From: JAHCHG01 sp041745765
GTDB lineage: Bacteria; Acidobacteriota; Blastocatellia; Pyrinomonadales; Pyrinomonadaceae
NCBI GenBank assembly: GCA_041745765.1
Contig: JBGTIH010000163.1
Span: 14,290 to 78,289, forward strand
Reading direction: 5' to 3'
DNA: 64,000 nucleotides
The stretch's first letter is position 1; the number at the start of each line of letters is the position of its first letter. The position numbers and the translations under genes are program-made. Shown in pieces: positions 1 to 7,754 of the stretch. The notes below the pieces were generated by a model that was not told the origin of the DNA, searched no databases, and was given only the letters and a program-made list of their open reading frames with translations.

Positions 1-302
1 TTATCCTGCAAGGCGTAGCAGCAATCGGTCTGCATTTCGTCCGAAGTCAAAAGACCGTTTTTTGTCCAGCGTTCGCCGATGGATAAAACGTCTTCGGTTG
101 ATTCGACCTGCAGACCGAGATGCGAAAGCGAACCACCTTTTTCAAATTTCACCTGATTCATCGTTAGATTAAGCGGCGGATCGGCAATATCGAATTTGGC
201 ATAATCCGCTCTGACCTTAAATGGTTCCGCTCCGAACATTTTCTTGTAAAATTCGATGCTTTCCTCAACACTGCCGACATTTATTGAAATATGTGTTTTC
301 AT
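1..302 (-). CDS. arsI: ArsI/CadI-type VOC-fold metalloenzyme, C-terminus outside window
   Basis: The first 100 residues are in the window and the frame runs open off the left edge. The protein is a vicinal-oxygen-chelate (glyoxalase-fold) protein. His4, His61 and the Cys94-Cys95 pair followed by YALQD match the pattern of ArsI C-As lyase and CadI-type proteins, where the His residues hold Fe(II) and the cysteines hold trivalent organoarsenicals. The family cleaves the carbon-arsenic bond of methylarsenite. A GGAGC ribosome site lies 7 bases before the ATG. It is divergent from an ArsR gene and shares the control region with it. The ArsI versus CadI label rests on motif recall; the family call is firm, the substrate is inferred. 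Confidence 0.8.
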   Translation of the reverse strand, partial: MKTHISINVGSVEESIEFYKKMFGAEPFKVRADYAKFDIADPPLNLTMNQVKFEKGGSLSHLGLQVESTEDVLSIGERWTKNGLLTSDEMQTDCCYALQD

Positions 303-324
303 ACTTATAGCTCCTTTTTGAATT

Positions 325-348
325 ACATATATGCTCAAACATATATGT
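325..348. promoter_or_regulatory. Candidate ArsR operator (palindrome)
   Basis: Two perfect 9-base arms, ACATATATG and CATATATGT, are separated by the 6 bases CTCAAA. The site begins about at the predicted transcription start of the leftward arsI promoter and lies just beyond it, where a bound repressor would block arsI. ArsR-family dimers bind short AT-rich inverted repeats of this geometry, so autoregulation of the pair is likely. This is inference from position and symmetry. Confidence 0.5.
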
Positions 349-355
349 TAAGACG

Positions 356-384
356 AATATATTCTTTTGAAATTAGTTTGTCAA
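356..384 (-). promoter_or_regulatory. Sigma-70-like promoter for arsI
   Basis: Read on the minus strand, TTGACA (384-379), exactly 17 bases, then TATATT (361-356). Predicted start is near 348, at the edge of the palindrome, giving a 5' leader of about 45 bases that contains a clear ribosome site. The -35 box is shared with the opposite promoter. Confidence 0.55.
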
Positions 385-406
385 GACAAATCTGCAAAAA
401 TATGAT
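378..406 (+). promoter_or_regulatory. Sigma-70-like promoter for arsR, near-leaderless
   Basis: TTGTCA (378-383), exactly 17 bases, then TATGAT (401-406). Predicted start near 412 is only about six bases before the ATG at 418 and there is no ribosome-binding site, so the mRNA is probably leaderless. The two divergent -35 boxes overlap in the palindrome TTGTC-AA-GACAA (378-389), so polymerase can occupy only one promoter at a time. Confidence 0.55.
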
Positions 407-417
407 ATTTTTAATTT

Positions 418-873
418 ATGAGTAGCGAAACTTTTTTAGGCGAATTAGAAAATTTGTTTACGGCTCTGGCAGATAAAACGCGCTTACGGCTTTTGAATCT
501 GATGCGCGAAGATGAGATTTGTGTGTGTTTTTTCACGGAAGTCTTAGGCGACAGTCAGCCGAAAATCTCGCGTCATCTGGCTTATTTGAGAAATACCGGA
601 ATTGTTTCCGCACGGCGCGAAGGAAAATGGATGCATTATCGAATCGAAATGCCGGAAAATGATTATCTGGCGAATATTTTGCAGGAAACGCTGAATTCAC
701 TGGAAAATCAAGACGATATGCGGCAGGATTATGAAAATTTAATAAATGTCTGCTGTTCGCCGGAAGCTCCAGTTACGATTGCGCGCGCACCTAAACCCGA
801 CACATTACTCGAAGCGAATATGTTAGAGGTAGCAGCCGAGAAAAAACAAGAATTGGAAACTTTTTTACTATAG
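418..873 (+). CDS. arsR: ArsR-family metalloid-responsive repressor
   Basis: Winged-helix ArsR/SmtB repressor, 151 residues. The metalloid-sensing CVC motif (Cys35, Cys37) sits at the start of the recognition region, as in the ELCVCDL motif of classical ArsR. It is followed by the recognition helix SQPKISRHLAYLR (46-58) and a wing around residues 65-75. A second Cys pair (112-113) in the C-terminal tail could add a third thiol ligand. It should release DNA on binding As(III)/Sb(III). It is divergent from arsI and convergent with hisIE, the two stop codons being only 7 bases apart with no terminator between. Family call is firm; the inducer is inferred. Confidence 0.88.
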   Translation: MSSETFLGELENLFTALADKTRLRLLNLMREDEICVCFFTEVLGDSQPKISRHLAYLRNTGIVSARREGKWMHYRIEMPENDYLANILQETLNSLENQDDMRQDYENLINVCCSPEAPVTIARAPKPDTLLEANMLEVAAEKKQELETFLL

Positions 874-880
874 AAACCAG

Positions 881-1474
881 CTATCTGCGTCTTTTTCGCA
901 AAACATCTAAAATATCATCGAGCGGAATATCTTTAGCCGCCAGTAAAACTATAAAATAATAAAGCAAATCGGCGGCTTCGGCTTTGAGCAGTTCGTCGTT
1001 GTTATCAATTGCTTCGATAATAAATTCGACGGCTTCTTCTCCGACCTTTTGGGAGATTTTATTGACGCCGCGGGCAAAAATCGTCGAAGTGTGCGAGCTT
1101 TTCAGAGGTCTGTTTTTACGGTCATAGATAATTTTTTCGAGTTCGAGCAAAAAGTTGTCCGATTCATTTTTTTCATTAAAGCAAGTATCTTTTCCGGTAT
1201 GACAAACCGCCCCCGTCGGTATCGCTTTTATTAAAATCGTATCCAGATCGCAATCCAAAATGATTTCTTTAACGGAGAGAAATTTCCCGCTCGTTTCGCC
1301 TTTTTCCCAAATCGTCTGACGCGAACGACTGTAGAATGTAACTTTTCCACTTTTTTTTGTCTTTTTGAAAGACTCTTTATTCATATATCCAAGCATTAAA
1401 ACTTTATTGGTTTCCGCATCTTGAATAACAGCCGGAACTAATCCGTCGGGAGATTTTTTAAAATTCGGTTTCAT
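881..1474 (-). CDS. hisIE: Bifunctional phosphoribosyl-AMP cyclohydrolase / phosphoribosyl-ATP pyrophosphohydrolase
   Basis: Performs steps 2 and 3 of histidine synthesis: PR-ATP to PR-AMP (HisE half), then ring opening of PR-AMP (HisI half). The HisI domain (about 1-110) shows WEKGETSG, the Mg-binding DCDLD (74-78) and the zinc cysteines 91 and 98. The HisE domain (about 120-197) shows the GEEAVE acidic motif (145-150) and EAADLL (166-171). The length of 197 fits the fused form. It is the last gene of the operon, 65 bases downstream of hisF. No strong ribosome site is seen before the ATG. Confidence 0.95.
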   Translation of the reverse strand: MKPNFKKSPDGLVPAVIQDAETNKVLMLGYMNKESFKKTKKSGKVTFYSRSRQTIWEKGETSGKFLSVKEIILDCDLDTILIKAIPTGAVCHTGKDTCFNEKNESDNFLLELEKIIYDRKNRPLKSSHTSTIFARGVNKISQKVGEEAVEFIIEAIDNNDELLKAEAADLLYYFIVLLAAKDIPLDDILDVLRKRRR

Positions 1475-1539
1475 AGAAATTTAATGTTTTATGTCTGATT
1501 AATTAAAAGGCTTTATTGAATAAAATTGCAACCTGAAAA

Positions 1540-2295
1540 TCAAATTCTGACGGAAATATTTCGCTCTTTCAAATAATTTTTTAGCCGACCAATCTCGATT
1601 TCCCGAAAATGAAAAATGCTTGCGGCAAGTGCGGCATCAGCTTTTCCGCTCGTAAAAATTTCGACAAAATGGTCTTCTGTTCCCGCGCCACCCGAAGCGA
1701 TGATGGGAACATTGACGCTTTCGGAAACGAGTTTTGTCAGCGAAATTTCAAAACCGTTTCGCGTGCCGTCGGCATTCATCGAAGTTAAAAGAATCTCGCC
1801 CGCGCCGAGCGAAACGCCTTTTCGCGCCCATTCAAGCGCATTTAATTCGGTTTCGACGCGTCCGCCGTTTAAGAAGACTTTCCAAATATTCCCGACCAAT
1901 TTCGCGTCAATCGCCAAAACGACGCACTGCGAACCGAAATTTCGCGCCACGTCAGCTAAAATCTGAGGATTTTTGACGGCGGAAGTATTGATCGAAACTT
2001 TGTCCGCGCCGGAATTTAATAAAATTTCGATGTCTTCGACCGAACCGATTCCGCCGCCGACCGTGAACGGAATATTGATTTTCGCCGCGATTTTTCGGAC
2101 GAGTTCCGCCAAAGTTTTGCGCTTTTCGTTCGTCGCCGAAATATCGAGAAAAACGAGTTCGTCCGCGCCTTGTCTGCTGTAAATTTCGGCGAGCTCGACC
2201 GCATCGCCCGCGTCGCGCAAATTTACAAAATTCGTTCCCTTAACCGTTCGCCCGTCTTTTACATCTAAACACGGAATAATTCTTTTTGCCAGCAT
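1540..2295 (-). CDS. hisF: Imidazole glycerol phosphate synthase, cyclase subunit
   Basis: Beta/alpha-barrel cyclase that uses ammonia from HisH to convert PRFAR into imidazole glycerol phosphate and AICAR. The catalytic aspartates fall at the classical positions Asp11 (in CLDVKDGRTVKG) and Asp130 (VLAID). Phosphate loops FTVGGGI and IIASGGAGT are present. The length of 251 is standard. It lies between a small membrane-protein gene and hisIE; the ammonia-producing partner hisH is three genes upstream. Confidence 0.97.
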   Translation of the reverse strand: MLAKRIIPCLDVKDGRTVKGTNFVNLRDAGDAVELAEIYSRQGADELVFLDISATNEKRKTLAELVRKIAAKINIPFTVGGGIGSVEDIEILLNSGADKVSINTSAVKNPQILADVARNFGSQCVVLAIDAKLVGNIWKVFLNGGRVETELNALEWARKGVSLGAGEILLTSMNADGTRNGFEISLTKLVSESVNVPIIASGGAGTEDHFVEIFTSGKADAALAASIFHFREIEIGRLKNYLKERNISVRI

Positions 2296-2315
2296 TTTAT
2301 AAATTTAAGAAAGAC

Positions 2316-2699
2316 TTACTGCTTATTCTTGACCCCTTTGTAGAACATCGCCCAAATGACAATTTGCCCGATTAAATACCAAAGCGTTACAATTAAAATA
2401 GTTATTGGCTGAAGTTGCCGGTTAGTGAGTTTTTCCTGATAAAAATCTTGAGAAAAAATAGGACTTATAAAAATCAAAATTTGTATATAATGCAAAAACA
2501 TTAACAAAATAAAGAATATTCGCACTACTAAATTTTTTGTTTTTCCTGAAATTCCAACTGCAATTAAAATTAAAATCCAGGTAATAAAAGGAGCAAGCAC
2601 AACCAAATTTCCGTGTCCGCCGCCGGTGCTGAGAATTGCGAGAAAGAAATAGCTGATTGTGTAGAATAAACTAAATAAAATTTTGAAAGTTCCGCTCAT
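2316..2699 (-). CDS. Unrecognised four-helix membrane protein inside the his operon
   Basis: 127 residues with four hydrophobic segments (about 8-27, 32-52, 58-83, 95-118) and short charged loops, ending in a lysine-rich tail. No family recognised. It sits between hisA and hisF with 14- and 20-base gaps, so it must be transcribed with the operon, yet the flanking his genes normally adjoin. The product might be a small transporter-like protein or a neutral passenger; nothing in the sequence ties it to histidine. The gene is clearly coding in composition and fits the gap exactly. Confidence 0.7.
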   Translation of the reverse strand: MSGTFKILFSLFYTISYFFLAILSTGGGHGNLVVLAPFITWILILIAVGISGKTKNLVVRIFFILLMFLHYIQILIFISPIFSQDFYQEKLTNRQLQPITILIVTLWYLIGQIVIWAMFYKGVKNKQ

Positions 2700-2713
2700 A
2701 AATTTTCTTCTTT

Positions 2714-3433
2714 TTAAATAAATTGCTCAAGTTGTTTTAATTTTATCCGTCCTTCATAAATCGCTTTGCCGACGATCACACCCGCACAGCTTATTTTTTC
2801 AAGTTCAAAAATATCTTCGATCTTTGAAACGCCGCCTGAAGCGATTAATTTCAAACTGGGAATTTCTTGAATTATCTCCGCATAAAGTTCGTTTGAACTT
2901 CCCTGCAAAAGTCCATCTTTTGAAATATCGGTAACAAAACTTTGCGTAACGCCTTTGTCAAAATATTCGCGTAAAAACGATAAAATTTCGATTTCAGTTT
3001 CCGTTTGCCAACCGTTGATCGCTAGATTTTTGCCTTTTACATCCGCGCCGAGCAGAATCTTTTCGCTGCCGAATTTTTCAAGCCATTCAAAAAACCGTTC
3101 CGCATTTTTGACAGCAATACTGCTGATGCTCGCCATCGCCGCGCCCGCCGCAAAAACCGAATTTATATCTTCGTCCGTTTTGATTCCGCCGCCGAAATCA
3201 ATCGTCAGATTCGTGTTTTTCGCAATCGTTTCCAACACTTTCAAATTCGTAACTTTTCCCGTTTTCGCGCCGTCCAAATCAACGATATGCAGACGTTTCA
3301 AACCGAAAGATTCAAACTCTTTCGCCGCTTCCAAAGGATTTTCGTTATAAACTTTTTTTCGTGCAAAATCGCCCTGAGCGAGCCGCACGCATTTGCCGTC
3401 AATTAAATCTATCGCCGGAATTATTTCGATCAT
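2714..3433 (-). CDS. hisA: ProFAR isomerase
   Basis: Beta/alpha-barrel isomerase converting ProFAR to PRFAR (step 4). It shows the IPAIDLIDGKCVRL start with catalytic Asp9, the second acidic residue Asp131 (LLGAD), TDISKDG (168-174), and the phosphate loops DFGGGI and LIASGGV. Length 239 is normal. The start overlaps the hisH stop by four bases (ATGA), indicating translational coupling. Confidence 0.96.
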   Translation of the reverse strand: MIEIIPAIDLIDGKCVRLAQGDFARKKVYNENPLEAAKEFESFGLKRLHIVDLDGAKTGKVTNLKVLETIAKNTNLTIDFGGGIKTDEDINSVFAAGAAMASISSIAVKNAERFFEWLEKFGSEKILLGADVKGKNLAINGWQTETEIEILSFLREYFDKGVTQSFVTDISKDGLLQGSSNELYAEIIQEIPSLKLIASGGVSKIEDIFELEKISCAGVIVGKAIYEGRIKLKQLEQFI

Positions 3434-4014
3434 AATTTCAAAAAATTCTCCAAAATCCGTTCGCCGATTGCGCCGCTCTTTTCTGCGTGAAACTGCACGG
3501 CGTAAAAGTTTTTATAATTTACGGCGGCAGAAAATTTCACGCCGTAATCGCATTTTGCAATCGTTTCCGCGCCCGTTTCGACATAAAAACTATGCACGAA
3601 ATAAACGTAGGAATTTTCCGCCGCGCCTTTAAATAAATCGCCTTTCAAATCAAAAATATTATTCCAGCCCATCTGCGGAATTTTCAGATTTTCTGATTCA
3701 AATCTTCTGACTTTATACGGCAAAATTCCCAGACATTTCGTTTCGTTTTCTTCGGAAAACTCGCATAAAAGCTGCATTCCGAGACAAATTCCCAAAACCG
3801 GCTGAGTCAGATTTTTTATCGTTTCGACCAAATTTCGTTCGCGCAAAAAACGCATCGCGCTCGACGCTTCGCCGACACCGGGAAAAATCACTCTGTCGCT
3901 TTGCTGCAAAATTTCCGCATCGTCCGTCAAAATCGGCTCGATGTTCAGCCGATTTAAGGCGTTTTTGACCGATTCGACATTTCCGGCGTTGTATTTTACG
4001 ATAGCAATTTTCAT
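3430..4014 (-). CDS. hisH: Imidazole glycerol phosphate synthase, glutaminase subunit
   Basis: Class I glutamine amidotransferase that feeds ammonia to HisF. Catalytic Cys77 (LGICLGMQ), His176 and Glu178 (QFHAEKSG) are all present. The ATG giving MKIAIVKYNAGN is chosen because this is the family N-terminus; a frame-open extension of nine residues upstream lies in the repeat between hisB and hisH and is unlikely to be translated. It overlaps hisA by four bases. Length 194. Confidence 0.96.
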   Translation of the reverse strand: MKIAIVKYNAGNVESVKNALNRLNIEPILTDDAEILQQSDRVIFPGVGEASSAMRFLRERNLVETIKNLTQPVLGICLGMQLLCEFSEENETKCLGILPYKVRRFESENLKIPQMGWNNIFDLKGDLFKGAAENSYVYFVHSFYVETGAETIAKCDYGVKFSAAVNYKNFYAVQFHAEKSGAIGERILENFLKL

Positions 4015-4019
4015 AAGAT

Positions 4020-4095
4020 TTTTAGCCGCGAACAAACACAAAAATCACGAAAATAAATCTGTATTTGTCTGTGTCTTTCTGTGGTTCAATTTTCT
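4020..4095. repeat. Degenerate inverted repeat in hisB-hisH gap
   Basis: The gap contains CCGCGAACAAACACAAAAATCACG on one side and a rough inverted counterpart (TGTCTGTGTCTTTCTGTGG) on the other, with an AAACAC/GACACAG short-word rhythm. It is the most decayed member of the family seen better at 5210-5275 and 6323-6409. Confidence 0.5.
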
Positions 4096-5198
4096 TAAAT
4101 CGCTCCTTTCGTGCTTGGCAAGGCATCGCTCGAACTGTCACGCTTGACCGCCATTTTTACCGCCTTTGCAACCGCTTTGAAAATCGCTTCGATTTTGTGA
4201 TGCTCGTTTGTGCCTTCTGCCTTTATATTTAAATTACATAACGCTTTATCGCTAAAAGACTTAAAGAAATGAAAAAACATCTCGGTCGGCATTTTCCCGA
4301 TCATTTCGCGCTTGAATTCCGCTTCCCAGACGCACCAGTTTCGCCCGCCGAAATCAATTGCAACCTGCGCGAGGCAATCGTCCATCGGTAAGCAAAAACC
4401 GTAGCGTTCCATTCCGCGTTTGTCCGTTAAAGCTAAATTAAACGCTTCGCCCAGAGTTATCGCCGTGTCTTCAATCGTGTGATGTTCGTCAATGTGCAGA
4501 TCGCCGCTCACATTGATTTTTAAATCGAGATTTCCGTGCCTTGAAAGCTGTTCGAGCATATGATCGAAAAACGCAATTCCCGTCGAAATTTCCGATTTTC
4601 CGTTTCCATCCAAATTTAATTCAACCGAAATATCGGTTTCATTTGTTTTGCGTTGATGAAAAACTTTGCGCTGCGGCATTTTTAAAAACTTGTAGATTTC
4701 GCGCCAATTTTCCGCAACAAAAACCTTTTCGCTTTCGGCGATTTCAAAATTTTCGTTTTTAATAAAAATCGCCTTTGCGCCTAAGTTTTCGGCAAGCCGA
4801 ACATCGGTTTCGCGGTCGCCGATGACGTAGGAATTTTTCAAATCATATTCACCGGAAAAATATTTCGTCAAAAGTCCGGTTTCAGGTTTTCGCGTCGGCA
4901 GATTTTCTTTGGCAAACGAGCGATCTATAAAAACTTCCGAAAAGATAATTCCTTCATTTTCTAGCGTTTGCAAAATAAAATTCTGTACGGGGTGAAAAGT
5001 TTCTTCGGGAAAACTTTCCGTTCCGAGTCCGTCCTGATTTGAAACCATAACGAGTTCAAAATCCAATTCACGCGCGATTTTTCCGAGAAACGTAATCATT
5101 CCGGGCAGAAATTGCAGCTTTTCAAACGAATCGATCTGAAAATCTTCCGGCTCAAAAATCAGCGTTCCGTCGCGGTCGATAAATAAAACTTTTTTCAT
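4095..5198 (-). CDS. hisB: Bifunctional histidinol-phosphatase / imidazoleglycerol-phosphate dehydratase
   Basis: Fused HisNB of 367 residues. The N-terminal HAD phosphatase has Asp8 and Asp10 in DRDGT, SNQDGLGT, and GDRETD (128-133). The C-terminal IGP dehydratase (about 178-367) has FFDHMLEQ (210-217), DEHHTIED (237-244) and a second HH motif near 336, which bind the two metals. The zinc loop of E. coli HisB-N (Cys-X-His plus two Cys) is absent: residues 91-105 contain no cysteine. The fusion lets the operon cover the phosphatase step without a separate gene. It ends in the SxxPSTKG tail usual for HisB. Confidence 0.96.
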   Translation of the reverse strand: MKKVLFIDRDGTLIFEPEDFQIDSFEKLQFLPGMITFLGKIARELDFELVMVSNQDGLGTESFPEETFHPVQNFILQTLENEGIIFSEVFIDRSFAKENLPTRKPETGLLTKYFSGEYDLKNSYVIGDRETDVRLAENLGAKAIFIKNENFEIAESEKVFVAENWREIYKFLKMPQRKVFHQRKTNETDISVELNLDGNGKSEISTGIAFFDHMLEQLSRHGNLDLKINVSGDLHIDEHHTIEDTAITLGEAFNLALTDKRGMERYGFCLPMDDCLAQVAIDFGGRNWCVWEAEFKREMIGKMPTEMFFHFFKSFSDKALCNLNIKAEGTNEHHKIEAIFKAVAKAVKMAVKRDSSSDALPSTKGAI

Positions 5199-5209
5199 AT
5201 TTTTTTTGC

Positions 5210-5275
5210 ACCACCGAAGACACAGAGTTTTAAATAATTTTCTTAAAAACTCTGTGTTCTCCGTGTCTCTGTGGT
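5210..5275. repeat. Inverted repeat between hisB and hisC
   Basis: The arms begin ACCACCGAAGACACAGAG (5210 onward) and end CTCTGTGTTCTCCGTG plus TCTCTGTGGT (to 5275). The arms match apart from an 8-base difference, with an AT-rich loop. The hisC stop codon lies in the inner edge of the right arm, so the last residues of HisC (TTETRRTQSF) are repeat-encoded. The transcript could fold here and attenuate or protect the message. Confidence 0.75.
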
Positions 5276-6313
5276 AAATTTTTCCAAAGATTCCATTAAA
5301 CTTTCGTTTTCATCCGGCGTTCCGACCGTAATTCGCAAACAACCTTCACATAATTCGACGTTATTTCTATTGCGCACGACGATTTTTTCATCGAGCAAAA
5401 AACGGTAAATTCTCTCCGCATCAATCGTTTTCACCAAAACAAAATTCGCGTCCGTTGGGTAAATTTTTGTAATAATTTCGAGTTTTGATAAATTTTCGAT
5501 CAATTTTTCGCGCTCCGCAATAATTTTCCGAATCGTTTCTTTAACCCGGTTTTCATTTTCAAACGCCTCCAAAACCGCATCTTGCGCGATTTCGGAAATG
5601 TTATAGGGCGGTTTTACTTTGTTGAAAAGCGCAATTATTTCTTCATTTGCAAACGCCAAACCGACGCGCAAACCCGCTAAACCCCAGGCTTTTGAAAAAG
5701 TCTGCAAAACGACGAGATTCGGGAAATTACGGATTTCCTCTACAAAAGATTTTTCGCGCGAGAAATGAATATAAGCTTCGTCCACAACGACGATTCCGCG
5801 AAAATTCCGCGCTAAGGTTGATAAATCAACCTTAGCGAAACTGTTTCCCGTCGGATTATTCGGCGAACAGATAAAAAGCAGTTTCGTGTTTTCATCAATT
5901 TCGCTTTCTATTTTTTTCAAATTTAGCCGGAAATCTTCCGTCAAATTTGCGCGTTTTATTTCCACATCATTGATTTCCGCCGAAACTTCATACATTCCGT
6001 AAGTCGGTGGACAAATCAAAATATTGTCTTTTCGCGGTTCGCAGAAGATTCTGAAAAGCAGATCAATCGCTTCATCTGAACCGTTTCCGATAAAAATTTC
6101 AGTCGGTTTTACCGAATTTATTTCGGCGATTTTTTCCTTTAATTTCCACTGCAAAGGATCGGGATAACGATTGAAATTCGTCGAAAGCGGCGAGCCGAAA
6201 CTGTTTTCATTGGCATCGAGAAAGACCTGCGCTACGCCGCTAAACTCTTTGCGCGCAGAAGAGTACGGCATCAGGCGTTTGATATTTTCACGAACGAGAT
6301 TTTGTAAATTCAT
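5243..6313 (-). CDS. hisC: Histidinol-phosphate aminotransferase
   Basis: Fold-type I PLP aminotransferase converting imidazole acetol phosphate to histidinol phosphate. Schiff-base Lys208 lies in TFSKAWGLAGLR; also SPNNPTG (150-156), DEAY (178-181), and the N-terminal DANEN (33-37). The start MNLQNLV is preferred over an upstream ATG in the flanking repeat because family proteins begin there. The C-terminal 10 or so residues are encoded by the intergenic inverted repeat and are not expected to be functional. 356 residues. Confidence 0.95.
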   Translation of the reverse strand: MNLQNLVRENIKRLMPYSSARKEFSGVAQVFLDANENSFGSPLSTNFNRYPDPLQWKLKEKIAEINSVKPTEIFIGNGSDEAIDLLFRIFCEPRKDNILICPPTYGMYEVSAEINDVEIKRANLTEDFRLNLKKIESEIDENTKLLFICSPNNPTGNSFAKVDLSTLARNFRGIVVVDEAYIHFSREKSFVEEIRNFPNLVVLQTFSKAWGLAGLRVGLAFANEEIIALFNKVKPPYNISEIAQDAVLEAFENENRVKETIRKIIAEREKLIENLSKLEIITKIYPTDANFVLVKTIDAERIYRFLLDEKIVVRNRNNVELCEGCLRITVGTPDENESLMESLEKFTTETRRTQSF

Positions 6314-6322
6314 AAGATTTTC

Positions 6323-6409
6323 AACCACGAAGGAACACGAAGATTTCATGAAGAAACGATTTTTATTCTTTCTCTTTTATTTCGTGTTTCTTCGTGTTCC
6401 TTCGTGGTT
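6323..6409. repeat. Inverted repeat between hisC and hisD, perfect 20-base arms
   Basis: The left arm AACCACGAAGGAACACGAAG (6323-6342) is exactly complementary to the right arm (6390-6409), with a 47-base spacer. The hisD stop falls in the spacer, so HisD carries a tail beginning TTKEHEE that is copied from the repeat. CACGAAG words recur. Perfect arms suggest either recent insertion or selection for the RNA hairpin. Confidence 0.8.
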
Positions 6410-7686
6410 AATGATTTTAATCGCACTGAAATTGCGTTTTTGTGCGCCTGCAATTCTTCGGCTTCCGCCATAATCTCGACCGATTTTCCGATATTTTTAA
6501 TTCCTTCGGCGGTCAATTTCTGAAACGTGATTTTCTTGACAAAAGAATCGAGCGACACGCCGCTGAATGAACGCGCAAAACCGTTGGTCGGCAGCGTGTG
6601 ATTCGTTCCCGAAGCATAATCTCCGGCGGATTCGCACGAATAATTTCCGATAAAAACCGATCCGGCATTAATTACTTTTTCGGCGATTTCTTCGGCATTT
6701 TCGACCGCTAAAATCAGATGTTCCGCCGCGTATTCATTAAGTAGCTCGAGCGCGGTTTCAAAATCGTCAAAGAAAATCGCCCTGGAATTTTCCAGAGCTT
6801 TCGCGGCAATCGCCTTGCGCGGCAAAACTTCGAGCTGTTTTTCGAGTTCCGCAAATGTTTCTTCGATCACTTTTTCGCTTGTCGAAACGAGCAAAACCTG
6901 CGAATCAACGCCGTGTTCGGCTTGCGATAAAAGATCAGCCGCGACAAACTCCGGAATCGCGCTTTGATCGGCAAAAACCGCGACTTCCGAAGGTCCGGCG
7001 GGCATATCGACGGAGACGCCGAATTTTGTAATTTGCTGTTTTGCTTCCGTTACAAATTGATTTCCGGGACCGAAGATTTTATAAACCTTCGGCACGCTTT
7101 TAGTTCCGAAACCGAGTGCGCCGACGGCTTGTGCACCGCCGATCTTGAAAACTTTGGTCGCGCCGCAAGTCCGCGCCGCATATAAAGTTGCGGCATTTAT
7201 TTTGCCGTCCTTGCCCGGCGGCGAACAAGCAATAATTTCCTTGCAGCCCGCAAGTTTTGCTGGAACGGCGAGCATCAAAACGGTCGAAAAAAGCGGCGCG
7301 GTTCCCGCCGGTATGTAAAGCCCGACTTTTTCGATCGCCACCGATTTACGCCAGCAAAAAACGCCTTCGCTCGTTTCGATTTTCTGCGGTTTTTCTATTT
7401 GCGCGGCGTGAAATTTTTCGATATTCGCTTTGGCAACGGCAATCGCGTCTTTCAATTCCGGCGAAATTTGCGAGTCGGCTTCGGCAAATTCTTCGTCCGA
7501 GACGAGAAAATCATCGAGTTCGACTTTGTCAAAATGCCGCGCACAATGTTTCAAGGCTTCGTCGCCGTGGTCTTTGACGTCCTTTAAAATGTTGGCGACC
7601 GTGCGCTCGAGAAAATTGTTGTCAATCGCCGGACGCGCCAGAATTTCGTTCCAGCTATATTTTTTTGGATTTTTTATAACTTTCAT
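6346..7686 (-). CDS. hisD: Histidinol dehydrogenase
   Basis: NAD-dependent zinc enzyme performing the last two oxidations to histidine. Zinc and substrate residues Gln255 and His258 (LSQAEHG), catalytic Glu322-His323 (AAEHLIL), Asp356 (GDYASGTNH) and His415 (ELQAHKNA) are present, as is GPSEVAV (231-237). The conserved protein ends near residue 426; the remaining 20 residues starting TTKEHEE are read from the adjoining inverted repeat. It lies between hisG and hisC in operon order. Confidence 0.96.
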   Translation of the reverse strand: MKVIKNPKKYSWNEILARPAIDNNFLERTVANILKDVKDHGDEALKHCARHFDKVELDDFLVSDEEFAEADSQISPELKDAIAVAKANIEKFHAAQIEKPQKIETSEGVFCWRKSVAIEKVGLYIPAGTAPLFSTVLMLAVPAKLAGCKEIIACSPPGKDGKINAATLYAARTCGATKVFKIGGAQAVGALGFGTKSVPKVYKIFGPGNQFVTEAKQQITKFGVSVDMPAGPSEVAVFADQSAIPEFVAADLLSQAEHGVDSQVLLVSTSEKVIEETFAELEKQLEVLPRKAIAAKALENSRAIFFDDFETALELLNEYAAEHLILAVENAEEIAEKVINAGSVFIGNYSCESAGDYASGTNHTLPTNGFARSFSGVSLDSFVKKITFQKLTAEGIKNIGKSVEIMAEAEELQAHKNAISVRLKSLTTKEHEETRNKRERIKIVSS

Positions 7687-7754
7687 ATCAATTTTAAATA
7701 TTTATCTATTCTTTCTTAAAATTCACCATTCATCACCCACCACTCACCATTTTT

